Assembly: GCF_002115805.1 (NCBI RefSeq)
Contig: NZ_JFKC01000004.1
Location: 152,577-216,576, forward strand
Source of the DNA: Marivita geojedonensis
GTDB taxonomy: Bacteria; Pseudomonadota; Alphaproteobacteria; Rhodobacterales; Rhodobacteraceae
Length of the DNA: 64,000 nucleotides
Reading direction: 5' to 3'
Notes under the pieces: model-generated
What the model saw: the letters and a program-made list of their open reading frames with translations, nothing else
Database searches by the model: none
What the model was told of the DNA's origin: nothing
Shown here: one piece after another, positions 52,928 through 60,866 of the stretch
How positions within the stretch are numbered: position 1 is the stretch's first letter
Layout of the letters: every line of letters begins with the position of its first letter
Translations under genes and position numbers: made by a program

Positions 52928-53838
52928 GCAGAGATGGCCGATTCTGTGCGGGTGTCGTCCGGCGGGTTGTCCTCAACAGCGCGCAGCATGGCGGCGTGGA
53001 TTTCTTCAATCACGCGCAGTTTTGGATGCTCTTTGCGGTAGGCCAGCCCCAGAACCCGGCAAGGCGCGTCTTCTCCAAGAGACAGACGGTTGAGCGGCAG
53101 GGCATAAGCGGTCTTGACGCAGGAGCGCGGTACAATCGACACCCCGAGATTTGCGTGAACCATGCTCGAAATCGCTTCGAGGTTTTCCAGTTCCATCGCT
53201 TCCGACACGCGAATCCCGGTTTTCTGCAACCATGTCTCGATCAGCGTGCCCGCCACGGCGTCACGGTTGAAGCGGATAAAGGGCTGCGTTTCCAGTACTT
53301 TGACGGGGTCCTCTTCAGTCACTTCCGAGCCGGTGATCAGGTGCATCGGTTCATCGGCGATCTCCAGAAAGGCCACGCCGGGCGGCATGAGGACCGGTTT
53401 TGTGATGATCGCCACGTCGTAGGTGCCCCGGTTCAACCCGGACAGAAGCGCTGCGGTCAGGCCTGGTCGAATCCGCACGCGAAGGTCGGGGTACCGTGCG
53501 CGCAGGATCGACATCGACAGCGGAGCCAGCCCGATCAGCGTGGTCGGAACAGCACCAAGATCCACCTCACCCGTCAGCCCGTCATCGCCGAGGACGGAGG
53601 GTACGAGGTTGTCGTAATCCATCACCAGCGTTCGCGCGCGTGCCACCACCGCACGGCCCAGCGGGGTCAGTTCGGGCGTACGATGGCTGCGGTCGAACAG
53701 GGCAATCCCGAGTTCGGCTTCAAGAGTACGCATCTGCTGGCTGACCGCAGCATGGGTGATGAAAACCGCATCAGCTGCTGCGCTGAAGGTCCTGTGGTCT
53801 GCGACTGCGACCAGCGTTTTGAGCAATCTGATGGACAT
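52924..53838 (-). CDS. LysR family transcriptional regulator
   Basis: The 304-residue protein has the LysR helix-turn-helix at residues 1-60 (LLKTLVAVADHRTFSAAADAVFITHAAVSQQMRTLEAELGIALFDR) and a periplasmic-binding-protein-like effector domain (about 90-290) with FIRFNRDAVAGTLIE and NLEAISSMVHANLGVSIVP. It is divergent from tctC and heads a transcript with the TauE-like permease and possibly the GST. LysR proteins usually activate the divergent operon when the substrate is bound; a T-N11-A palindrome sits in the shared region. Confidence 0.93.
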   Translation of the reverse strand: MSIRLLKTLVAVADHRTFSAAADAVFITHAAVSQQMRTLEAELGIALFDRSHRTPELTPLGRAVVARARTLVMDYDNLVPSVLGDDGLTGEVDLGAVPTTLIGLAPLSMSILRARYPDLRVRIRPGLTAALLSGLNRGTYDVAIITKPVLMPPGVAFLEIADEPMHLITGSEVTEEDPVKVLETQPFIRFNRDAVAGTLIETWLQKTGIRVSEAMELENLEAISSMVHANLGVSIVPRSCVKTAYALPLNRLSLGEDAPCRVLGLAYRKEHPKLRVIEEIHAAMLRAVEDNPPDDTRTESAISA

Positions 53839-53861
53839 TCAGGGGTTTGTGCAGTTTTTGC

Positions 53862-53876
53862 TTACAGAACTTGTAA
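53862..53876. promoter_or_regulatory. LysR-type T-N11-A operator in the LysR/tctC intergenic region
   Basis: TTACAGAACTTGTAA has TTAC/GTAA arms around seven bases, with the inner T-N11-A spacing of LysR sites. It begins 24 bases upstream of the LysR start and about 90 bases before tctC. Confidence 0.5.
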
Positions 53877-53964
53877 TATTTTATTTCTTCGTCAAAGCTC
53901 TACTTAAGGATAACCTAAGTCAAGAGCCCGTCACAGGGTCAAAATCTAAAACTGGGAGGAGACT

Positions 53965-54942
53965 ATGAAGCTAAGGACACTTGGTTCTGTATTGGCGCTC
54001 GGGGTGGGCCTGATTGCCGGAACTGCAATGGCGGAATATCCGGAACGCCCGATCAACATGATCATCCCCTACGGCGCCGGCGGCGCGACCGACATTTCGG
54101 CCCGCACCATTGCCGAGCCTCTGGGCACAGCCGTGGGTCAGGCGCTGGTGATGGCGAACGTCACCGGGGCAGGCGGCGCAACCGGTTCGGTTGCCGTTCA
54201 GAACGCGAATCCCGATGGTTATACGATGCTGTTTGCTCGTGTCGGCTCGCACTCGGTGAACCCGGCCATGAAAGCGACGCTGCCCTATACGCTTGACGAT
54301 TTCCGCTTCGTGACGGTCTACGAGATCAACCCTGTCGCCTGCGCGGTGCGTCCGGACAGTGGTATCGACTCGATGGAGGATCTGGTGGCAAAGGTCGCCG
54401 AGGGCGGGGTCAGTTACAGCTCGTCCGGTGTGGGGTCTCTGCTGCACCTTGCCGGCGCGATGGTTCTGAGCGAGTTCGGTGTCGAAGATCCGCTGACACA
54501 GGCGACGCACATCCCGCAGCAGGGCGGCGGCGCGGCAGCGACAGCGGTCCTGAACGGCACGGCAACTTTCATCTGCACCAACTCGTCCGCACTGGCGAGT
54601 TTTGTGGCGAATGGTCAGCTCAAGCCGCTGATGGTGACAACGGCAGAACCCGTGGTGGGCTTCGATGCGCCGACCGCGAATGATCTTGGCAAGCCCGCAC
54701 TGAACAAGCTCGTGGGCTGGACCGGGATCGCGGGTCCCGACGGTCTGCCGGACGATGTTGCGGCGAAGTGGGGTGAATGGATGGCGGCGGCCACCCAGGA
54801 CGAAACTTTCCGTACCACGATGGAAGCACGCGGCTCGGTCATCGAACTGATGGATCCCGAAACCGCAAACGCCTTCATCCTCGAACAGTACAACACGTTC
54901 AAAGCCCTTGTGGATCAACTGGGTATGCGGATCGAAGGCTGA
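53965..54942 (+). CDS. tctC: Tripartite tricarboxylate transporter binding protein
   Basis: The 325-residue periplasmic receptor has a signal peptide (MKLRTLGSVLALGVGLIAGTAMAEYPERP) followed by the TctC/Bug signature INMIIPYGAGGATDISARTIAEPLG and the VANVTGAGG-like segment MANVTGAGGATGSVAVQNANPDGYT. Bug proteins bind citrate, tartrate, glutarate, aromatic acids and others through water-bridged carboxylates. The start at 53965 has GGAGG upstream. It is followed by a perfect hairpin that probably holds TctC levels above TctB and TctA. Divergent LysR control is expected. Confidence 0.93.
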   Translation: MKLRTLGSVLALGVGLIAGTAMAEYPERPINMIIPYGAGGATDISARTIAEPLGTAVGQALVMANVTGAGGATGSVAVQNANPDGYTMLFARVGSHSVNPAMKATLPYTLDDFRFVTVYEINPVACAVRPDSGIDSMEDLVAKVAEGGVSYSSSGVGSLLHLAGAMVLSEFGVEDPLTQATHIPQQGGGAAATAVLNGTATFICTNSSALASFVANGQLKPLMVTTAEPVVGFDAPTANDLGKPALNKLVGWTGIAGPDGLPDDVAAKWGEWMAAATQDETFRTTMEARGSVIELMDPETANAFILEQYNTFKALVDQLGMRIEG

Positions 54943-54967
54943 TCTGACCTGATCCGGAACTGACCTG

Positions 54968-54991
54968 CGCCGGGGCCTCATGGCCCCGGCG
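54968..54991 (+). terminator. Hairpin between tctC and tctB (attenuator or mRNA-stabilising stem)
   Basis: A perfect 10-bp stem, CGCCGGGGCC with GGCCCCGGCG around TCAT, is followed by TTTCC. It lies 26 bases after the tctC stop. The short T-tract suggests partial termination, giving excess binding protein. Confidence 0.65.
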
Positions 54992-55017
54992 TTTCCACCT
55001 GCGGAGCCTTGCACACC

Positions 55018-55515
55018 ATGTCTGAGAAATCCTTGCATCTGCGCTTGGGGATATTCATGTCCCTGTTTGCGCTGTTCCTTGTGCTCTATGCCATACCCAG
55101 TTTCGTTTTCGCGCCGTCCAACGTTGGCAAAATCGTCCTGTCGCCCCTGTTCTGGCCGTATGTGCTGGCGGGCCTTGCCGGGATTGTCGGGCTGGCGCTG
55201 ATCGCAAATGCGCTGACATCCGCGCAGGATACACCCTTCGAGGATGAAGAGACCGAGCACCCCGAGGGAGCGGCCCCGTGGATGCGGCTGGGCGCACTGG
55301 CGGTGATCATGGTTCTGGTCATGTTCGGTCTGCCGCGCCTTGGCATGGTCTGGACCGCGATGCTGGCCTTCGCGGCCTGCGCATTCCTGTTCCGCACACG
55401 GCATCCGATCCTTGCGCTGGTCTGCGCGGTGGTGGTTCCGCTTTTGCTCTACGCGTTCTTTGCGCATGTCGCCGGCGTGGCGATCCCGCAGGGTAACCTC
55501 GTGAGGCTGCCATGA
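55018..55515 (+). CDS. tctB: Tripartite tricarboxylate transporter small membrane subunit
   Basis: A 165-residue membrane protein with four predicted helices: near residues 10-30, 45-65, 90-110 and 125-155. The sequence has an acidic loop (AQDTPFEDEETEHPEG) after helix 2, typical of TctB. It pairs with TctA to form the membrane part of a proton/sodium-driven secondary importer. I use the ATG at 55018; a TTG three codons upstream is possible. Its stop overlaps the tctA start by four bases. Confidence 0.88.
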   Translation: MSEKSLHLRLGIFMSLFALFLVLYAIPSFVFAPSNVGKIVLSPLFWPYVLAGLAGIVGLALIANALTSAQDTPFEDEETEHPEGAAPWMRLGALAVIMVLVMFGLPRLGMVWTAMLAFAACAFLFRTRHPILALVCAVVVPLLLYAFFAHVAGVAIPQGNLVRLP

Positions 55516-57002
55516 GCCTGATGGATTCCCTCGCCGCCGGCCTGTCGCTGGTTGGCAATGTCGAAGCATTCTTCATGCTGTTCTGCGGGTTGGTCATCGG
55601 TGTGATCGGTGGCGCCATTCCGGGGCTTTCGGCCACGATGGCGGTGGCCCTGACACTGCCTTTCACCTTTTCCATGGCCCCGATCAACGGCATCCTTCTG
55701 CTGCTGGGCGTCTATAAAGGCGGCATCTTCGGCGGATCGATCCCGGCGATTCTGATCAAGACACCGGGTACACCGGCGTCGTCGGCTACGATCCTCGACG
55801 GTCACCCGATGGCCGAACGGGGCGAGGCGGGCAGGGCGCTGGGAATGGCGCTCTATGCGTCCTGCACGGCGGACGCGGTGTCGAACCTCGCGCTGATCCT
55901 GTTTGCCGGGTGGCTGGCGTCATTTGCGCTCAATTTCGGCCCACCCGAGTTCTTTGCGCTGATCCTGTTTTCATTGACCATCATTGCGGGTGTTTCGGGC
56001 GAGAGCCTCCTGCGCGGTGCGCTGTCCGCGCTGGCGGGTCTGCTTTTGGCAACCGTGGGGCTTGATCTGGTCTATGGAACCAACAGGTTCACCTTTGGCG
56101 ATCCGAACATGATGGGCGGGCTGAACTTCATCGCCGTGCTGATCGGCCTGTTCGCGATTCCGGAGATCATTGCGATGGCATGGAATCCCGTGGCGCATCT
56201 GGGCCGCGCCCGCGCCCTGGGCAAGACGCGCTGTACGCTGGCGGACTATCTGGGCAGCTTCAAGAGCATCATCCGGGGCAGCATGATCGGAGTGTTCCTT
56301 GGTTCCATCCCCGGCATCGGAGCTGCGCCTTCAGCCTTCCTGAGCTACTCCGAAGCGCGCCGCACGTCGAAGAACAAGGCCAATTTCGGCAAGGGTGAGA
56401 TCGAAGGCGTTGCCGCCTCCGAGGCCGGAAACAACGGGGTGGCAGGCGCGACCCTGATCCCGCTCCTGGCGCTTGGCGTGCCGGGTGACGTGATCACCGC
56501 GATCATCATCGGTGCGTTCATGGTCCACGGCCTTCAACCGGGACCGATGATGTTCATCCTGAACGTCGACATCATCTACGGCCTTTTCATCGGCCTGATC
56601 GTGAGTTCGGTGTTCCTGCTGATCGTCGGGTCGGTCGCGATCCGAGGTTTCCGGTTTGTGGCCGATGTGCCCAAGCGCATCCTGATGCCTGCGGTTCTGA
56701 TACTCTGCATCTACGGTGTGTTTGCGGTGAACAACAACATCTTCGATGTTGGCGTGATGTTCGTCATGGGTTGGCTGGGCTATATCATGATGCGCAACCG
56801 TATTCCGGCGGCACCGTTCCTGATCGCGTTCATCCTTGGTCCGTTGCTTGAGGACAACTTCCGTCAGTCGATGCTGATGTCGGGCAGCGATCCGCTGATC
56901 CTGTTCCGCGGGCCGATCACGTGGTTCTTCTGGCTGCTGACCGGGGTGACGGTGTTAGCGATCACCCGCAGCACGCTGCGCAAGCGGGTGCCGCTCAGTT
57001 GA
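55512..57002 (+). CDS. tctA: Tripartite tricarboxylate transporter large membrane subunit
   Basis: The 496-residue permease has about eleven to twelve helices and the two conserved TctA motifs: GGAIPGLSATMAVALTLPFTF (residues about 34-54) and GSIPGIGAAPSAFLSYSEARR (about 257-277), plus KGGIFGGSIPAILIKTPGTPAS and EAGNNGVAGATLIPLLALGVPGD. These glycine-proline loops form the transport pathway. The end overlaps the tail of the convergent exonuclease gene by eight bases. Substrate class is tricarboxylates or C4-dicarboxylates; the neighbouring sdh/fum-like operon suggests the specific acid. Confidence 0.95.
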   Translation: MSLMDSLAAGLSLVGNVEAFFMLFCGLVIGVIGGAIPGLSATMAVALTLPFTFSMAPINGILLLLGVYKGGIFGGSIPAILIKTPGTPASSATILDGHPMAERGEAGRALGMALYASCTADAVSNLALILFAGWLASFALNFGPPEFFALILFSLTIIAGVSGESLLRGALSALAGLLLATVGLDLVYGTNRFTFGDPNMMGGLNFIAVLIGLFAIPEIIAMAWNPVAHLGRARALGKTRCTLADYLGSFKSIIRGSMIGVFLGSIPGIGAAPSAFLSYSEARRTSKNKANFGKGEIEGVAASEAGNNGVAGATLIPLLALGVPGDVITAIIIGAFMVHGLQPGPMMFILNVDIIYGLFIGLIVSSVFLLIVGSVAIRGFRFVADVPKRILMPAVLILCIYGVFAVNNNIFDVGVMFVMGWLGYIMMRNRIPAAPFLIAFILGPLLEDNFRQSMLMSGSDPLILFRGPITWFFWLLTGVTVLAITRSTLRKRVPLS

Positions 57003-58413
57003 GATCTTCGAGGAGGCGACCGTGGCGGCGCGTCTCCTCGATCACCTGACCGAAGGTGGTCAATCCCCGTGCTTCCAGCATGGGGAGCATTTTGACCAGC
57101 ACCTCGGCTGTCGCCTTGGCATCGCCAAGCGCGGTGTGCCGCAACTCGGTTGGGATTGTGACATTCAACCGGTCACACAGTGCGTCCAGAGTATGGGTCT
57201 CGCTGGCACCGAACAGAACGGCCGACAGAAGAACCGTATCGAGGATCGGATGATCCCAGGTGACGCCCGTTTCCTTGGCCTGACGATGCAGAAATGCCAT
57301 GTCGAAAGGCGCATTGTGAGCGACGATCACCGCATCGCGCGAGAAATCGTGGAACCTGCGGGCAACCACCCGGATATCCGGCTGACCCCGCACCATCGCG
57401 TCTGAGACCTTGTGCACCTTGGTCGAGGCAGGGGGGATCGGGCGACCGGGATCCACCAGTTGGTTGATCACTTCGCCTTCGATGATGCGCCCGTTCAGTA
57501 CCCGGACGGCGCCCAGTTGCACGATGTCATCCTTGTGCGGCAGCAACCCCGTGGTTTCGGTGTCGAACACCGAGAAACACAGACTGCGCAAAGGCCGATC
57601 AAGAATATCGGCCTCCGCCGCCCCGGCGGGCCGTTCCAGAAGATCGAAATCATAGACCAGCGGACGTGCGGCATCGGGTGAGATATCGAGCGTCTGACTG
57701 TCGATGATCATCAGGTAGCCGCCGCCCTCCATCGGTTTCAGTTTGGTCTCAAAGCTCTGCGCACCATCGTGAGACTGTGCGGTGAATGACACGTCCAATC
57801 CGGTCTTGCGCAGCTTGCCCACAGCGGCATCCAGCGATTTGGGATCGAAATATTCGGTGATGGCCGCGTTCAGCCGGGCGACACCCAATTGCGCCAGCAC
57901 CTCTGCCGCCTGACCGTCGTAAAGCACGATCTGCCCGGTTGGATTGACAAGTATTGTCGCCACCGGAATTTCCGTGAGAAGGGCTGTCAGGCGCGCCTTC
58001 TCGGCGTTGAGCCGGGCGGTTTCCGCGGCAACGGCCTGTGCCGTACTCAGCGCCGTTTCGTTCAACTGCCGTGTCACCGCAGAGGCCGCCGGGGCGAGGT
58101 CGCCAAGGTAGCGCGCGGCCTGCATGTCGAGATCGCCATCGACACCGGCATGCGCGCGTGTGCGCATCTCTGACGCCAGCCGCTCGATCGGTTTGGCCAC
58201 GTTCTCATCGAACAGAAGCCAGATGCCGACCGTAAGCCCCAGGATCAGGAACGCCGCGAGGATGGTGGCAAAGGTAAAGCCGTTTTCGACCGTGGTCTCC
58301 AGCGCGCGGCCGTAGCCGAACCAAAGCGCGACACCGACAGCCGCCAGACCGCCGAGTCCCAGAAGACAGAAGAACAGAAAAATGCGGAACCGGAGGCTGA
58401 GTTTGGACAGCAT
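56995..58413 (-). CDS. Membrane-anchored PAS-exonuclease (DEDDh, DnaQ-like)
   Basis: A 472-residue protein with an unusual build: two membrane helices (residues about 9-31 and 45-68), a HAMP-like linker (KPIERLASEMRTRAHAG), a PAS-like domain (about 155-260, LLTEIPVATILVNPTGQIVLYDGQAAEVL) and a C-terminal DnaQ-type 3'-5' exonuclease with FSVFDTETTGLLPHKDDIVQLG, VAHNAPFDMAFLHRQ and RHTALGDAKATAE, giving a complete DEDDh set. The start at 58413 has AAAGGGGG upstream. It is co-located with a cNMP-CBS-DUF294 protein and a sodium/solute symporter. The domain mix suggests a sensor-controlled nuclease acting on nucleotides or DNA at the membrane. Confidence 0.88.
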   Translation of the reverse strand: MLSKLSLRFRIFLFFCLLGLGGLAAVGVALWFGYGRALETTVENGFTFATILAAFLILGLTVGIWLLFDENVAKPIERLASEMRTRAHAGVDGDLDMQAARYLGDLAPAASAVTRQLNETALSTAQAVAAETARLNAEKARLTALLTEIPVATILVNPTGQIVLYDGQAAEVLAQLGVARLNAAITEYFDPKSLDAAVGKLRKTGLDVSFTAQSHDGAQSFETKLKPMEGGGYLMIIDSQTLDISPDAARPLVYDFDLLERPAGAAEADILDRPLRSLCFSVFDTETTGLLPHKDDIVQLGAVRVLNGRIIEGEVINQLVDPGRPIPPASTKVHKVSDAMVRGQPDIRVVARRFHDFSRDAVIVAHNAPFDMAFLHRQAKETGVTWDHPILDTVLLSAVLFGASETHTLDALCDRLNVTIPTELRHTALGDAKATAEVLVKMLPMLEARGLTTFGQVIEETRRHGRLLEDLN

Positions 58414-58417
58414 CGCG

Positions 58418-58918
58418 TTACCCCCTTTCACACACACCGCTGACGATCGGGTCATCGCCGTTCGTGCTGCGCCAAACCGGATCGCCACCGTCACCGAAGG
58501 CCGGATCGGCCCTTTGTGCAGTCTCGCAATTGACCATCAGTTCCACCGACTGCACCGGCGACCAGCGCCGGAAAAAATAGAGGTCGGCCATGAACAGGTT
58601 TGCGTTCTCGGTATTGGACCGGACATTGCCGGTATCAAGCGCGATGAACCTGTCCGTATAGGGCGCAAAGTATGTCCAGGGGCGATAGATGGCGGTGCTC
58701 TCGGCAGTCTCTACCACCTTGAGACCTTCGGGCAGTGCCGATGATGTGCGCTCGTACCAGCTGTATTCGCTGCTGATCGTGGTGCCGAGCATTGCCGCAC
58801 CTGCGGCGACAGGCACCATCCATTTCGGGATGCGTCCCCCTGCGATCCGCGTGATGAGCATCATCACGCCAGCGCCTGCCAGACCGGCCACGATCACCGC
58901 AATCAATTCCAGAAACAT
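58418..58918 (-). CDS. Small membrane protein of unknown function
   Basis: A 166-residue protein with two N-terminal helices (residues about 2-22 and 32-50, FLELIAVIVAGLAGAGVMMLITRIAGG and VPVAAGAAMLGTTISS) and a soluble domain with RPWTYFAPYTDRFIALDTGNVR and MADLYFFRRWSPVQSVELMVNC. I recognise no family. GGAGG lies eight bases before the ATG at 58918. It sits between the DUF294 protein and the exonuclease with short gaps (25 and 4 bases), so it belongs to that transcript. The soluble domain probably faces the periplasm. Confidence 0.7.
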   Translation of the reverse strand: MFLELIAVIVAGLAGAGVMMLITRIAGGRIPKWMVPVAAGAAMLGTTISSEYSWYERTSSALPEGLKVVETAESTAIYRPWTYFAPYTDRFIALDTGNVRSNTENANLFMADLYFFRRWSPVQSVELMVNCETAQRADPAFGDGGDPVWRSTNGDDPIVSGVCERG

Positions 58919-58943
58919 CAGTCGTCCTCCCAAACGATGCGGA

Positions 58944-60767
58944 TCAGCTCAGCATTCCGCGCCCATGCCCGACAGCCGATTGCAGCGACTTTATCACGAC
59001 AAAGGCATCGCGAAGATGACTTCGCTCAAAATCCGACAGGTCCGTCGGGCTTAGGAAATTGTCGGGCATGATGCCAGAGCGAACCTGTTCGGCTTGATGC
59101 TCCAGCCGCGTTTCCGCGATCAGGTCATACGCATCCTTCAGGTCCTGCCCGCCGGAGCCGCTCAGCACCCCCGCTGCTATCGCCGCTTCGAGCCGCGCGG
59201 CCGTGTTCACGGCGGTCAGCTTGCCTTGCAACGCGTAGATGCGGCCAAGATCGACCACCGGCACGACGCCGTTGTGCTTGAGGTCGATCTGGTTCTTGTG
59301 CTCGCCCGACCGGATTGTCGCGAACCCGCGCAGAAGGCCCAGCGGCGGTGTGTGCTTGAGTGAGTTCGACACCATGTGCGCCACGAAGATCGAATTCGCG
59401 GCGGCCTTGCGCAGGGTCTCGGCCTGCAGATCCTCGAACAGCCGGGTCGCGCCACCGATGGGGCGCAGGTCGAACATGACGCTGGCCAGCATCTGCGCCT
59501 CGGGCGAGGGGGTCTTGATCCAGCCCGCGAAATACTCGCGCCACACACGCACCGGCTGCCGCCAGCGCGGATTGGTCGCCATCATGTCACCGGGGCAATA
59601 GACATAGCCGCAGGTATCAAGCCCGTCGCAGACAAACCGCGCCAGGGCCCAGAAATAAGGCATGTCGGCCTCGGTCACGCTGTCATCGAGGAAGAGGCAA
59701 TTGTCCTGATCGCTGACGCCGGTCTGTTCCTGCCGCCCCTGCGATCCACAGGCGAGCCAGAGATAGGGCACCGGGGCCGGTCCAAGCTTGGCTTCGGCCA
59801 GTGCAAGCAAACGGCGCGTTGCGGTGTCGGCCACATCGGTGATCAGCCGGGTGATCACCTCGTGCCGATTGCCGCCCGCCACAAGCTGCGCCAGAAGTTG
59901 CGGGATGCGTTTGGTGACCTGCGCCATCTCTTCGGCGCTGTCTGAGTGAGCAATCTCCGAGACCAGTTCAGCCGAGCTGACCGCCTGAAACCGGGTCAGG
60001 TCGGTCTGGGTGACGATGCCCACCAGCTTGCCCGCCTGGCACACCGGGATATGCCCGATCCGCCGCTCCATCATCATGTGCAGCACGTCCGACCCGATGG
60101 CTGACGGGGGCAGGGTGACGGGGTCTGGGGTCATGATCTGTGTGATCGGTGTGTCGAAGGGCAACCCGTCGCCCACCACCTTGCCCGACAGGTCGCGGAT
60201 GGTGGCAATCCCGCGCAGCGCATCCTTCTCGGCGATACAGATCGACGAGACCCGCGCATCGCGCATCAGGCGGGCGGCGGTCTGCACGTCGGTCTCAGGG
60301 GGGCAGGTGAGAGGTTTGGTCGCCATCAGCGTCTCGACCCGCGTCGTGGCGAGGCTGGCCTTGTTGGGTTTCTCGGTCCGGCTGCGGTTAAAGAAGCGCC
60401 GGAAGGCCGGATCTTCGTTCATCGCCTGGTGAAAGCGCGCGGCCGGGAGCATCAGCACAATCGTATCGGATACCGCCCGTGCCGAGGTCAGGCTGGCCCC
60501 GTCGCGCAGCAGCCCGCGTTCGCCGAAGGAATTTCGCGCGCCAAGCAGCGAGATCGGAACGTCATGCTCATCGCGGATTTCAACGTCGCCTTCGTAGACG
60601 ACAAACAGCCCCTCAAGTGGACTGTTCAAGGCATAGATCATTCCGCCAGCCGGGATCTGCCGCACCTCGAAGGCGGTGATCAGCGTTTTCAGCGCCGCCG
60701 GCTCCATCGAGTCGTAGGGATGGATGGCTGACAGGAATTGCGCGAGGGCCGAAGCGGACAGCGTCAT
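58944..60767 (-). CDS. cNMP-binding/CBS/DUF294 nucleotidyltransferase-like protein
   Basis: A 607-residue multidomain protein: a cyclic-nucleotide-binding-like domain (about 1-130, GLFVVYEGDVEIRDEHD ... NSFGERGLLRDG), two CBS domains (about 145-270, ADVQTAARLMRDARVSSICI-like and GSDVLHMMMERRIGHIPV), a DUF294 nucleotidyltransferase domain with GSQGRQEQTGVSDQDNCLF (about 345-363) and a DUF294 C-terminal helical domain. The GS-x-GR and DxD-like residues are intact. Related to GlnD-type transferases, it may be a ligand-gated regulator of the adjacent symporter or exonuclease. It is in one transcript with both. Confidence 0.9.
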   Translation of the reverse strand: MTLSASALAQFLSAIHPYDSMEPAALKTLITAFEVRQIPAGGMIYALNSPLEGLFVVYEGDVEIRDEHDVPISLLGARNSFGERGLLRDGASLTSARAVSDTIVLMLPAARFHQAMNEDPAFRRFFNRSRTEKPNKASLATTRVETLMATKPLTCPPETDVQTAARLMRDARVSSICIAEKDALRGIATIRDLSGKVVGDGLPFDTPITQIMTPDPVTLPPSAIGSDVLHMMMERRIGHIPVCQAGKLVGIVTQTDLTRFQAVSSAELVSEIAHSDSAEEMAQVTKRIPQLLAQLVAGGNRHEVITRLITDVADTATRRLLALAEAKLGPAPVPYLWLACGSQGRQEQTGVSDQDNCLFLDDSVTEADMPYFWALARFVCDGLDTCGYVYCPGDMMATNPRWRQPVRVWREYFAGWIKTPSPEAQMLASVMFDLRPIGGATRLFEDLQAETLRKAAANSIFVAHMVSNSLKHTPPLGLLRGFATIRSGEHKNQIDLKHNGVVPVVDLGRIYALQGKLTAVNTAARLEAAIAAGVLSGSGGQDLKDAYDLIAETRLEHQAEQVRSGIMPDNFLSPTDLSDFERSHLRDAFVVIKSLQSAVGHGRGMLS

Positions 60768-60786
60768 GGAAATACCCGTATCTAAG

Positions 60787-60819
60787 AAAAAGTCCCGCCC
60801 CGGAATACCGGCGCGGGAC
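60787..60819 (-). terminator. Terminator after the symporter gene
   Basis: On the minus strand, GTCCCGC/GCGGGAC arms with an inner CCGG/CCGG pair are followed by TTTTT. It lies about 50 bases beyond the symporter stop and just upstream of the DUF294 gene start, so the DUF294 gene may be expressed by partial read-through or its own promoter. Confidence 0.75.
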
Positions 60820-60833
60820 CGCGTTGTCAGGGG

Positions 60834-60855
60834 GCGTCACCCCGAAGGGTGACGC
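60834..60855. other. Second hairpin after the symporter stop
   Basis: GCGTCACCC and GGGTGACGC form a perfect 9-bp stem around CGAA, 11 bases past the symporter stop and ahead of the terminator stem. Likely protects the 3' end of the symporter message. Confidence 0.6.
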
Positions 60856-60866
60856 GTCCTGTTGGC

